Shown here: piece by piece, positions 1 to 5,705 of the stretch
Position numbering within the stretch: position 1 is the stretch's first letter
How the letters are laid out: each line of letters starts with the position of its first letter
Assembly (NCBI GenBank): GCA_016793415.1
Contig: JAEUMC010000308.1
Span: 1-5,840 of the forward strand
DNA length: 5,840 nucleotides
Source of the DNA: Devosia sp.
Lineage (GTDB): Bacteria > Pseudomonadota > Alphaproteobacteria > Rhizobiales > Devosiaceae
Reading direction: 5' to 3'
Program-made: the position numbers and the translations under genes
Notes under the pieces: model-generated
What the model was told of the DNA's origin: nothing
The model's input: the letters and a program-made list of their open reading frames with translations, nothing else
The model's database searches: none

Positions 1-431
1 AGACCGAGGTTGCGATACATCGCGTAGACCGGGATGACCACCAGCGCCTCGGGCAGCATCTGGGTCATCAGCAACAGCAGGCCGAATGCGCCCTTGCCAC
101 GCCATTTGAGGAAGGTCATGGCGAACGAGCCGAGCACGGCCAGCGCCAGCACGATCAGGGTGGTCATTCCCGCCAGCAGCAGCGAGTTCAACAGCCAGCG
201 CGCCACCGGAAAGTTCTCGAACAGCGTGGTGAACGGCAGGAAACTGATCTCCTTGGGGATCAGTGGCGGCGGATACTGCATGCCGTGGCTCAGCGGCTGG
301 ATCGAGTTGACGATCATCCAGTAGACCGGGAACAGCACTGCAGCGCAGAAGCCGAGGATGAGGGCGTAGAACGCCACCCCCTTGCCAAGCCGGCGCAGTT
401 TATGGGCCGCAGCAGTCGAGGATACCGTCAT
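1..431 (-). CDS. Carbohydrate ABC transporter permease, MalG/UgpE type (partial, N-terminal half)
   Basis: This is an inner-membrane subunit of a CUT1-type sugar importer. About 143 codons are visible, roughly half of the family's usual 270-290 residues; the rest lies beyond position 1. My translation starts MTVSSTAAAHKLRRLGKG, a short basic cytoplasmic tail. A first membrane segment follows at about residues 19-41, ending in the family-typical FPVYWMIVNS. A periplasmic stretch with FENFPVARWLLNS comes next, then a second segment (about 84-107) and the start of a third, with LPEALVVIPVYAMYRNLG. That last block matches the conserved stretch just before the EAA loop, which itself is off the window. 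The gene starts 2 bp after the stop of the preceding permease (TGAGCATG) and has a strong Shine-Dalgarno inside that gene, so the pair is translationally linked. Family assignment is secure; the substrate is unknown. Confidence 0.92.
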   Translation of the reverse strand, partial: MTVSSTAAAHKLRRLGKGVAFYALILGFCAAVLFPVYWMIVNSIQPLSHGMQYPPPLIPKEISFLPFTTLFENFPVARWLLNSLLLAGMTTLIVLALAVLGSFAMTFLKWRGKGAFGLLLLMTQMLPEALVVIPVYAMYRNLG

Positions 432-433
432 GC

Positions 434-1375
434 TCAGCGCCTCCTCGCGCGGTCCTGCCGCTGCTGGGCGTAGACGAACAGCAGGGTGAGGCCGAGCACG
501 ATCACGAAGCCCGAGACCCCCAAAGTGGCGCCGTAGGCGAGGTCGAAGAAGCGGAACGCCGTCTGGTAGATGCGCAGCACCAGCGTTTCGGTGATGCCCC
601 CATAGGGGCCGCCGCCGGTGGTCAGCCAGATCAGCGTGAACTGCTTGAACGAGAAGATCGACATCAGCACCGCCATCAGCAGCAGCGTCGGAGTGATCTC
701 GGGGATGGTGATGTGGCGCAGCGCCTGCAGCGGGTTGGCGCCGTCGACTTCGGCCGCCTCGTAGATTTCCCGCGGGATCGCCTGCAGCGCCGCGAGGATG
801 ACGAGGAAGGTGAACGGGAAAGCCTTCCAGATCGACAGGGCGATGACGAGCGGCATCGCCAGGTTCGGGTCGGACAGCCAGTTGAGGTTCGCATCGATCC
901 CGGGAAACAGCCGCGCGAAGATGTTGAGCACCCCGAAGGTCGGGTTGCACATCCACAGAAACACCAGGACGGCCGAAATCTCGGGGAAGGCCCAGGGGAC
1001 GGCGATGGCGCTGCGCGCCAGGTTGCGGCCGCGGAACTTGCGGTTGAGCAGCAGCGCCGCGACCAGCCCGAGCGACACGGCTCCCGCCACCACGAACACC
1101 ATGTAGGTGAAGGTCACCTGCACGGCGAACCAGAAATCGTCATCCTCGAACAGGCGCTCGTAGTTGCGCAGACCCACCCAGGTGACCTTGTCCACACCGA
1201 CCACGTTGTTGGAAAAACTGGTGAGGAACTGCTGGGCGATCGGAAACAGGATGAACACGCCGAGATAGGCGACGATCAGAAACACCAGCGTATAGGGCAG
1301 GGAGTTGCGGCGGTTCCAGCCGCGCGGTCGCTGCAAGCGTTCTTCCACCGCCTCTGCGGTCGCTGATTGAAACAT
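434..1375 (-). CDS. Carbohydrate ABC transporter permease, MalF/UgpA type
   Basis: This is the partner inner-membrane subunit of the CUT1 importer. From the ATG at 1375 it is 313 residues, normal for the family. A basic N-terminus (LQRPRGWNRRNS) precedes a first membrane segment containing TLVFLIVAYLGVFILFPIAQ. About five more hydrophobic segments follow. The EAA loop that docks the ATPase is clear: EIYEAAEVDGANPLQALRHI, followed by TIPEITP. Downstream is the typical LTTGGGPYGGITETLVLRIYQTAF. An in-frame ATG at 1414 would add 13 residues. I prefer 1375 because the 1414 ATG abuts a strong hairpin and its only Shine-Dalgarno-like bases lie in the hairpin loop, though the signal before 1375 is also weak (GGGA, 11 nt away). 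The gene lies between the binding-protein gene and the second permease. Substrate is not determinable. Confidence 0.93.
   Translation of the reverse strand: MFQSATAEAVEERLQRPRGWNRRNSLPYTLVFLIVAYLGVFILFPIAQQFLTSFSNNVVGVDKVTWVGLRNYERLFEDDDFWFAVQVTFTYMVFVVAGAVSLGLVAALLLNRKFRGRNLARSAIAVPWAFPEISAVLVFLWMCNPTFGVLNIFARLFPGIDANLNWLSDPNLAMPLVIALSIWKAFPFTFLVILAALQAIPREIYEAAEVDGANPLQALRHITIPEITPTLLLMAVLMSIFSFKQFTLIWLTTGGGPYGGITETLVLRIYQTAFRFFDLAYGATLGVSGFVIVLGLTLLFVYAQQRQDRARRR
440..445 (-). promoter_or_regulatory. Shine-Dalgarno for the MalG-type permease
   Basis: AGGAGG on the minus strand lies 8 nt before the ATG at 431. It sits within the last codons of the upstream permease, and it fixes the start of the partial gene. 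Confidence 0.75.
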
Positions 1376-1415
1376 TGGCTCGATATTCCCGGAATGGCCC
1401 CAGACGCCAGACATC

Positions 1416-1446
1416 GTCGGGGGCGCTCCCGCGGAACGCCCCCGAC
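1416..1446 (-). other. Strong intergenic stem-loop after the binding-protein gene
   Basis: Perfect 10-bp arms, GTCGGGGGCG (1416-1425) and CGCCCCCGAC (1437-1446), flank an 11-nt loop, beginning 17 nt after the binding-protein stop. No T-run follows in the direction of transcription, so it is not a canonical intrinsic terminator. In binding-protein-dependent importers such as the E. coli mal operon, a structure at this place raises binding-protein output relative to the permeases by mRNA stabilisation or partial attenuation. The same role here is inference. Confidence 0.75.
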
Positions 1447-1463
1447 AAGCTCAGTTCGGCCCG

Positions 1464-2786
1464 TTACAGGGTAAAGCCTTCGAACAGCCGCTCGGAGGCC
1501 TTCTCCAGCTCCTGCTGGGCATCAGCCATGGCGTCCTCGACCGGCCGGTTGGCGACCAGCACTTCGGAGAACTTGTCCATGACGACGTTGCCGAACTCCT
1601 GGTTGAAGAAGATGTAGTCGCCCATGATCTCGAGCGGCGTGATCGACTTGCCCGCGAGGTAGCCTTCGGCCCAGAACTGTTTGTCGAGATACTCCTGGCG
1701 GATCGCCTCCGGGTAGGGCGGCACCACGTCGAGGCAGCGTTCCATCAGCTCCTGATAGTTCTCGGGCTTGTAGAGCCATTCGACGAACAGCTTGGCGGCG
1801 GCCTTCTCGTCATCCGAGGCGTGCGCGTTGACGCAGATCGGATGAATGCGGGTGATCGCCTTGCCGCTCGGGCCGGGCGGCACCACGCTGCGCAGCGATG
1901 GGTAGATGTCCGGCCCGGAACTGGACCAGATATTGACCGCGGCGGAGACGATCAGCTGCTGCCCGATGCGGCCATTGGCGTACATCTGGTTGGCGGTCGC
2001 CGTGTCGGTGCCCTTCGGCATCGCCTTGTCATACATGGTCTTGAACAGCTTCAACCCTTCGATCACCGGCGCGGTGTTCACCTGGGGTTTGCGTCCCTCA
2101 GCCCACACGCCGTCGAACATCACCGCCCATTGCTGCAGGATGAACCAGAAGTCGCCTGGTTCGCTCATCAGGTGCGGCGAGTAGATGCCGAACTGGTCCG
2201 GCGACTTGGTGAGGGCGGTCGAGGTCTCGACCCATTCCTCGACCGAGGCCGGCGCGCCGAGCCCGGCCTTTTCGAACATCGCCGAGTTGTAGAGCAGGCC
2301 GAACTTCACCGTGACGATGTCGAGCCCGTGCACCTTGCCGTCGATACGCAGGTGATCATGCGCGGCGCTGAGCTTGTCGCCGATGCCGAGCTTGTCGACG
2401 ATATCCTGCAGGGGCTCGAGATGCCCGCCGCGCAGCAGCCGCACCACCAGGTCGGGGGTGGTATGGAACAGCGCGCCGTTGATCTTGCCGGATTGCGACT
2501 GGATCAGCATGTTGTTGGTGAATTCGTTGAACGGCGCGCCGGCTTCCTCGATGAAGACGTCGCTCTGTTCGGCGTGGAATTTGGCCAGGATCGCTCGCCA
2601 GGCGTCGCCGCGCCCGGGTTCGTTCCACATCCACGACACCAGCGGGATCTTGATCTTGGCATTCTGGGCGAGCGCCGGCGTCGCCAGGGCCGCCGCGAAC
2701 CCTGCCGCTGCGGTCCGCTTCAGGAAGTCACGGCGCCCCATGCTCAGCGAGCGCGGGAGTAACAGGCCGTTGCCTGGTCTGTTCAT
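1464..2786 (-). CDS. Tat-exported extracellular solute-binding protein of a CUT1 sugar ABC importer
   Basis: This periplasmic binding protein captures the substrate and delivers it to the permease pair encoded just downstream. It is 440 residues, a normal size for SBP family 1. The N-terminus carries a twin-arginine signal: GRRDFLKR at residues 17-24, a hydrophobic AAAGFAAALATPALA, and a likely cleavage after A40 (ALA|QNAK). The mature part has family-like features: a first beta strand (KIKIPLVSWMW), FNEFTNNMLIQSQSG, an L-R-I-D-G-K-V-H-G turn (about 147-155), the LLYNSAMFEKAGL motif, and C-terminal KLFVEWLYKPENYQELM. The start at 2786 is fixed by AGGAGG 7 nt upstream; the next ATG at residue 16 would begin directly at the Tat motif. 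The ligand is unknown: a sugar, polyol or sugar acid is plausible from the family and the neighbouring enzymes. Confidence 0.95.
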   Translation of the reverse strand: MNRPGNGLLLPRSLSMGRRDFLKRTAAAGFAAALATPALAQNAKIKIPLVSWMWNEPGRGDAWRAILAKFHAEQSDVFIEEAGAPFNEFTNNMLIQSQSGKINGALFHTTPDLVVRLLRGGHLEPLQDIVDKLGIGDKLSAAHDHLRIDGKVHGLDIVTVKFGLLYNSAMFEKAGLGAPASVEEWVETSTALTKSPDQFGIYSPHLMSEPGDFWFILQQWAVMFDGVWAEGRKPQVNTAPVIEGLKLFKTMYDKAMPKGTDTATANQMYANGRIGQQLIVSAAVNIWSSSGPDIYPSLRSVVPPGPSGKAITRIHPICVNAHASDDEKAAAKLFVEWLYKPENYQELMERCLDVVPPYPEAIRQEYLDKQFWAEGYLAGKSITPLEIMGDYIFFNQEFGNVVMDKFSEVLVANRPVEDAMADAQQELEKASERLFEGFTL

Positions 2787-2793
2787 GTTTGTT

Positions 2794-2799
2794 CCTCCT
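2794..2799 (-). promoter_or_regulatory. Shine-Dalgarno of the solute-binding protein gene
   Basis: AGGAGG with a 7-nt spacer precedes the ATG at 2786. This near-ideal site decides for the longer start rather than the ATG at residue 16, and it suggests high translation, as expected of a binding protein. Confidence 0.85.
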
Positions 2800-2853
2800 C
2801 ATGGAACCCGGCGCGACGGTCACTCGCCGTCCTGCGCGCCAGTTCCGACCATG

Positions 2854-2882
2854 TTGATACCGGTACCAGACGTCACTGTCCG
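2854..2882 (-). promoter_or_regulatory. Candidate sigma70-type promoter of the importer operon
   Basis: On the minus strand a CGGACA (-35 like, 2877-2882), a 17-bp spacer and TATCAA (-10 like, 2854-2859) each match consensus at four of six positions. This would place the transcript start near 2847 and leave a leader of about 60 nt. The palindrome at 2855-2868 overlaps the -10 and spacer, where a repressor could block it. It competes with the AT-rich island near 3001-3030 as the real promoter. Confidence 0.35.
2855..2868. promoter_or_regulatory. LacI-family-like operator palindrome
   Basis: TGATACCGGTACCA is symmetric in six of seven base pairs, with the perfect core TACCGGTA (2858-2865). A central CG flanked by a symmetric ACC/GGT core is typical of LacI-family sites, for example those of the E. 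coli gluconate repressor, which belongs to the LacI family. It lies 69 bp before the binding-protein ATG. No LacI-family gene is in the window, so the cognate regulator would be encoded elsewhere. Confidence 0.4.
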
Positions 2883-3001
2883 TTTACCGGCAGCGCTGGC
2901 CACCGGCGACAGAAACGATGTGTTCAAGGCTTCCCCTCGTGACGCGGCAGCTCCTCAACTGTCGCGCTCCGGCCGGACGAGCGGAAACAACTCATCCTGC
3001 A

Positions 3002-3030
3002 GCTATGATGCTATTATAATTCTATAATGC
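3002..3030. promoter_or_regulatory. AT-rich operator/promoter island upstream of the importer operon
   Basis: This AT-rich patch stands out in GC-rich surroundings. It holds GCTATGAT (3002-3009), GCTATTAT (3010-3017), and the inverted repeat ATTATA-ATTC-TATAAT (3013-3028). GCTATGAT and GCTATTAT are exactly the two strands' readings of the half-sites in the perfect repeat at 3871-3884 before the GntR gene, so the same regulator probably binds both. On the minus strand TTGCGA (3048-3053), 18 bp, then CATTAT (3024-3029) could serve as a promoter. If so, the operator would cover the -10 region and the first transcribed bases. Binding is inferred. Confidence 0.5.
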
Positions 3031-3074
3031 TGTCCATGCCGATGCTGTCGCAACAGCGGACTTTCGATGGGTGA

Positions 3075-3845
3075 TCAGGCCAGATCGTTCGGGGCGTCGT
3101 AGGTGATCGAGAAGATGTCGGCCGGGTGCCGGGCGATCGAGAACTCGACGTTCTGCTGGTCGGCCGACTGATACAGCATTTCGACCGCCAGGATGGCCGA
3201 GCCCTTGGCAACGCCGAGATCCGCGGCGACATCGTCGTCGGCGATCTCTGCCCGCACCGTACAATGCGCCACCGCCATGCGGATGTTGAGCCGGCGCTGC
3301 ACGGCGCGGAAGATCAGCACGTCGTTGAAGTCCTCCTTCTTCAGCTGCGCGCCGAAGTCAGGCGGGAAGTAGGTGGTGACCTGCGCTTTCTTCTGCTTGC
3401 CGACCGAAAGGATGGAGCGCAGGCAATACCCCTGCTCGTCTTTCGAAAGCCCGAAATGCCGCTGCAGCAGGGGCGACACCTCCTTCTTGTACGACTTGAT
3501 CTTCAGCGAGGCGTCCTTGGTGAAGGCTGCCATGTCGGCAAAGTTCTTGAACGTCCAGCTGAGCGTCACCGGCGGCGCCGCCGAGGTCACCACGGCCGGC
3601 TTGGCCGAGCGCTTCCTGATCAGCCCATCAGCCTCGAGATCGCGCAGCGCCTGGCGCACGGTGATGAGGCTTACCCCGAAGCGCTCGGCAATCACCGCCT
3701 CCTTGGGCAGTTCGCCGCCGACCGGAAAGGCGCCCGAGACGATCGGCTCTCGCAGGATATCGGCAAGCTGCCGGTAAAGCGGCCCCTGCGCCCGCGCCAG
3801 CACGCGCTTGGGCAACAGATCAATCGTCGCGTTCAGGTCGTCCAT
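3075..3845 (-). CDS. GntR-family transcriptional regulator, HutC-like with UTRA domain
   Basis: This is a 256-residue one-component regulator. An N-terminal winged helix-turn-helix spans about residues 22-88: PLYRQLADILREPIVSGAF, then GGELPKEAVIAERFGVSLIT, then VRQALRDLEADGLIRKR, all standard GntR features. The rest (about 100-250) resembles the UTRA ligand-binding fold of the HutC subfamily, ending in NVEFSIARHPADIFSITYD, which matches the family's closing strands. UTRA proteins usually sense a small metabolite tied to the genes they control. An in-frame TAG directly before the ATG at 3845 rules out a longer start; the only Shine-Dalgarno-like bases (AAGGGG) are 12 nt upstream, so expression may be low. 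The gene sits between an enzyme operon and an importer operon, with related sites before itself and before the importer, which points to autoregulation and local control. The ligand is unknown. Confidence 0.93.
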   Translation of the reverse strand: MDDLNATIDLLPKRVLARAQGPLYRQLADILREPIVSGAFPVGGELPKEAVIAERFGVSLITVRQALRDLEADGLIRKRSAKPAVVTSAAPPVTLSWTFKNFADMAAFTKDASLKIKSYKKEVSPLLQRHFGLSKDEQGYCLRSILSVGKQKKAQVTTYFPPDFGAQLKKEDFNDVLIFRAVQRRLNIRMAVAHCTVRAEIADDDVAADLGVAKGSAILAVEMLYQSADQQNVEFSIARHPADIFSITYDAPNDLA

Positions 3846-3870
3846 CTACTCAGCCAGCCCCTTAGGTGTG

Positions 3871-3884
3871 GCTATGATAATAGC
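3871..3884. promoter_or_regulatory. Probable GntR autoregulatory operator
   Basis: GCTAT-GATA-ATAGC is a perfect inverted repeat with 5-bp arms and a 4-bp spacer, centred about 32 bp before the regulator's ATG. The spacing and AT-rich centre suit a GntR dimer. Its half-sites recur at 3002-3017 upstream of the importer operon. The minus-strand TATTAT inside it could also be a -10 element, in which case binding would repress the regulator's own promoter; no convincing -35 is visible. Confidence 0.55.
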
Positions 3885-3935
3885 ACGAACTATGACTCGC
3901 GAACCGCTGCGTTCGCGCCGTCCCCGTCTATGTGG

Positions 3936-3975
3936 GGCGCTGAGGTGATACCCAGCGCTTGGTGAGCTCAGTGCC
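3936..3975 (-). other. Imperfect inverted repeat at the end of the enzyme operon
   Basis: GGCGCTGAG (3936-3944) and CTCAGTGCC (3967-3975) pair at eight of nine positions around a 22-nt loop, which itself contains the near-palindrome CCCAGCGCTTGG (3951-3962). It begins at the stop codon of the E2-like gene. No T-run follows, so at best it is a weak or Rho-assisted terminator or mRNA 3' end structure. Confidence 0.3.
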
Positions 3976-4661
3976 TAAGCCAACAACCGCAGCGGCAATT
4001 CCAGATACGCCTTGAACCGCGTCAGGAATTCCGTCGCCGCATCCTCGCTCACCTGCGCCGCGTCGAACGACAAGAGGCACTCCCCCGTCGCCGGGCCAGC
4101 CGCCAGCACCAGCCGCATGTTGCGCCCGGGCTTCAGCGGCATCATCACTGGCCGGATATCCGAGGCCGTCAGCAGTTTCAGGGACAGCGCTGCCGGTTCC
4201 GACGATTGATCGCCACCAGCCTCGATCGCTGCCAGCCGCCGCGCCCGCAACGGCCCGAGCGAACCCTTGCGAATGTCGGCGAATACCAACTGCCCGGACT
4301 GTTGTTCCAGTGCCACCGGCGCTCCCGCGAGGCTATGGCTTTGCGGCACGTCGTCCAGCGCACATCCCGCCGCCCGCAGCACCACGTCTTCGAGCGTGAA
4401 CGGCGTATCGGCATCGGCAAAGCCGGCCAGCAGTTGCAGCAGGGTCGTGAGCTGAATGGTGGTGCCGAGCGCCGATGCCTGCGGTCCGCTCACCGCTGCC
4501 GGGGCAGGGCGGCGGGCCACATGGGCCTCGATATCGGCCGCGACGATGCGGCCGTTCGGCCCTGAGCCCGTGAGCACCTCCAGCGTCAGGCCACGCTCAC
4601 GCGCCAGCCGGCGGGCATAGGGCGAGGCGGCGCGGCGGGGCTGGAGTGCGGTGGCGGCCAT
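3975..4661 (-). CDS. E3-binding-domain protein with a degenerate E2 acyltransferase-like domain
   Basis: The 228-residue protein begins with a peripheral-subunit-binding domain (about 12-48): SPYARRLARERGLTLEVL followed by TGSGPNGRIVAADIEAHV. This is the module by which 2-oxoacid dehydrogenase E2 proteins hold E3 or E1. A short Ala/Pro linker follows. The remainder (about 65-228) aligns in outline with the E2 catalytic domain: FTLEDVVLRAAGCALDDVP matches the conserved TxxDxxxxAxxxAL-x-P block, and the C-terminal DAATEFLTRFKAYLELPLRLL matches the family's end. It is about 60 residues short of a normal catalytic domain. At the DHRxxDG active-site position it reads DAAQVSE (200-206), losing the His and the second Asp. 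There is no lipoyl domain. The start overlaps the preceding stop (TGATG), implying coupled translation. A structural role like mitochondrial E3-binding protein X is likely; transferase activity looks unlikely. Confidence 0.8.
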   Translation of the reverse strand: MAATALQPRRAASPYARRLARERGLTLEVLTGSGPNGRIVAADIEAHVARRPAPAAVSGPQASALGTTIQLTTLLQLLAGFADADTPFTLEDVVLRAAGCALDDVPQSHSLAGAPVALEQQSGQLVFADIRKGSLGPLRARRLAAIEAGGDQSSEPAALSLKLLTASDIRPVMMPLKPGRNMRLVLAAGPATGECLLSFDAAQVSEDAATEFLTRFKAYLELPLRLLA

Positions 4662-5674
4662 CAGCGCTTCAGGTATTCGCGGTTGACGCAGTTGGTGAGC
4701 CGGCCCTCGGTGAGGTAGGCGTGGATCACCTCGATCGACTTGAGCCTGAGGTCGATCATCGACGCCGGGCTGTAGAACGCCGCATGCGGGGTGACGATCA
4801 GCCGGTCCTTGATCCAAGCCTCGTTGGCGCGCCACGCCTTGATCAGCGGATGGTCGAGATCGCCCGGCTCGTTCGGCAGCACGTCGAGACCGGCGCCCAC
4901 CACGGTGCCCTTGCGCATCGCCGCTTCCAGCGCCGACACATCGATGATCGGCCCACGCGCCGTATTGACGACGATCAGTCCGGGGTTCGCTGCGGCGAAC
5001 GCTTCGGCGCCGAGCAGCCCGCGCGTCTCGTTGCTGAGCGGCGCATGCACCGACACCACGTCGGCCCGTGCCATCAACTCGTTGAGCGAATGGACCCGCT
5101 CGTAACCGGTCGAGAGGTCGACGCCCGAGAGCAGATGCGGATCGTAGAACACCACCTTCATGTCGAAGGCAGCGGCGCGCCTTGCCGCAGCGAGGCCGAT
5201 GCGGCCGAGCCCGATGACGCCGAACGTCGCGTTCTTGTGCCGGCGGATCAGCGGCGCCTTCGAAAAATGCCAGCCTTCGAGCCCGTCGACGGCGATTTCG
5301 GCCGGATAGGTGTAGGTGCCGCGGGTCAGAGCCAGCATCAGCGCGATCGCATGGTCGGCAACTTCGGTGGTGCCGTAATCCGGCACGTTGCAGGCCGGAA
5401 TGTTGCGGGCGCCCCAGCCAGCGGTGTCGATATTGTCGAAGCCGACACCCGAGCGCACCGCGATCTTGGCGTTGGGAAACGCCGTCGGCGGCAGCGGCAC
5501 GTTCAGTGTCGGCGAATGGTTGATCACCGCGTCGACGGTCTTGGCCACTTCGGGGTCGAGCACCGCCGCGACGTCTGCCGTCGAGCGGGCAAGAATGAAC
5601 TCGACATCCGGGTAATGCTGGCGTTCCAGCTCGGCATCGTCGGCAGCCTGCCAGTTGACGCACAGAATCTTCAT
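4661..5674 (-). CDS. D-2-hydroxyacid dehydrogenase, CtBP-like, NAD(P)-dependent
   Basis: This cytosolic oxidoreductase would interconvert a D-2-hydroxyacid and its 2-oxoacid with NAD(P)(H). It has 337 residues, normal for the family. The catalytic domain ends around NVPDYGTTEVADHAIALML (96-114), the CtBP-type signature. The Rossmann fold follows, with FGVIGLGRIG (GxGxxG at 155-160) and strand-end D178 in VVFYDP, which favours NAD over NADP. The catalytic triad is complete: R240 in NTARGPIID, E269 in LDVLPNEP, and H297 in VTPHAAF. The ATG at 5674 is chosen because GGAGG lies 5 nt upstream and the family N-terminus MKILCVNW begins there; the ATG at 5755 would run into the lipoyl gene. It sits 31 nt after that gene's stop and overlaps the E2-like gene by one base, so it belongs to one operon with lipoyl-enzyme parts. 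Substrate unknown. Confidence 0.93.
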   Translation of the reverse strand: MKILCVNWQAADDAELERQHYPDVEFILARSTADVAAVLDPEVAKTVDAVINHSPTLNVPLPPTAFPNAKIAVRSGVGFDNIDTAGWGARNIPACNVPDYGTTEVADHAIALMLALTRGTYTYPAEIAVDGLEGWHFSKAPLIRRHKNATFGVIGLGRIGLAAARRAAAFDMKVVFYDPHLLSGVDLSTGYERVHSLNELMARADVVSVHAPLSNETRGLLGAEAFAAANPGLIVVNTARGPIIDVSALEAAMRKGTVVGAGLDVLPNEPGDLDHPLIKAWRANEAWIKDRLIVTPHAAFYSPASMIDLRLKSIEVIHAYLTEGRLTNCVNREYLKR

Positions 5675-5679
5675 CGTTT

Positions 5680-5684
5680 CCTCC
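5680..5684 (-). promoter_or_regulatory. Shine-Dalgarno of the hydroxyacid dehydrogenase gene
   Basis: GGAGG with a 5-nt spacer (AAACG) precedes the ATG at 5674, which settles the start against the upstream in-frame ATG at 5755. Confidence 0.8.
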
Positions 5685-5705
5685 GCTGCCCTCGGCAGTC
5701 GCTGA

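Noticed and set aside
1416..1446. Intrinsic terminator between binding protein and permease
   Set aside because: No T-run follows the stem on the minus strand, and the permease genes need to be transcribed with the binding protein. It is kept as a stem-loop of likely mRNA-stability function.
1821..2762. Long plus-strand open frame (313 codons) opposite the binding-protein gene
   Set aside because: Composition is Arg/His/Asp/Gly-rich, with no domain motifs and with codon periodicity explained by the minus-strand gene. The plus-strand frames at 713-1366 and 3126-3965 are rejected for the same reason.
3027..3049. Direct repeat ATGCTGTC at 3027-3034 and 3042-3049
   Set aside because: An 8-bp repeat 15 bp apart with no counterpart before the GntR gene; too short to support as a regulator site.
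3044..3057. Small hairpin GCTGT-CGCA-ACAGC after the GntR gene as a terminator
   Set aside because: Only 5 bp of stem and no T-run; it is also compatible with chance or with promoter-region sequence.
3975..5663. A 562-codon minus-strand open frame that looks like a large fusion protein
   Set aside because: Only the last 228 codons, from the ATG at 4661, have recognisable domains. The earlier part is an Arg/Gly/Ala-rich shadow of the dehydrogenase in another frame, an artefact of high GC.
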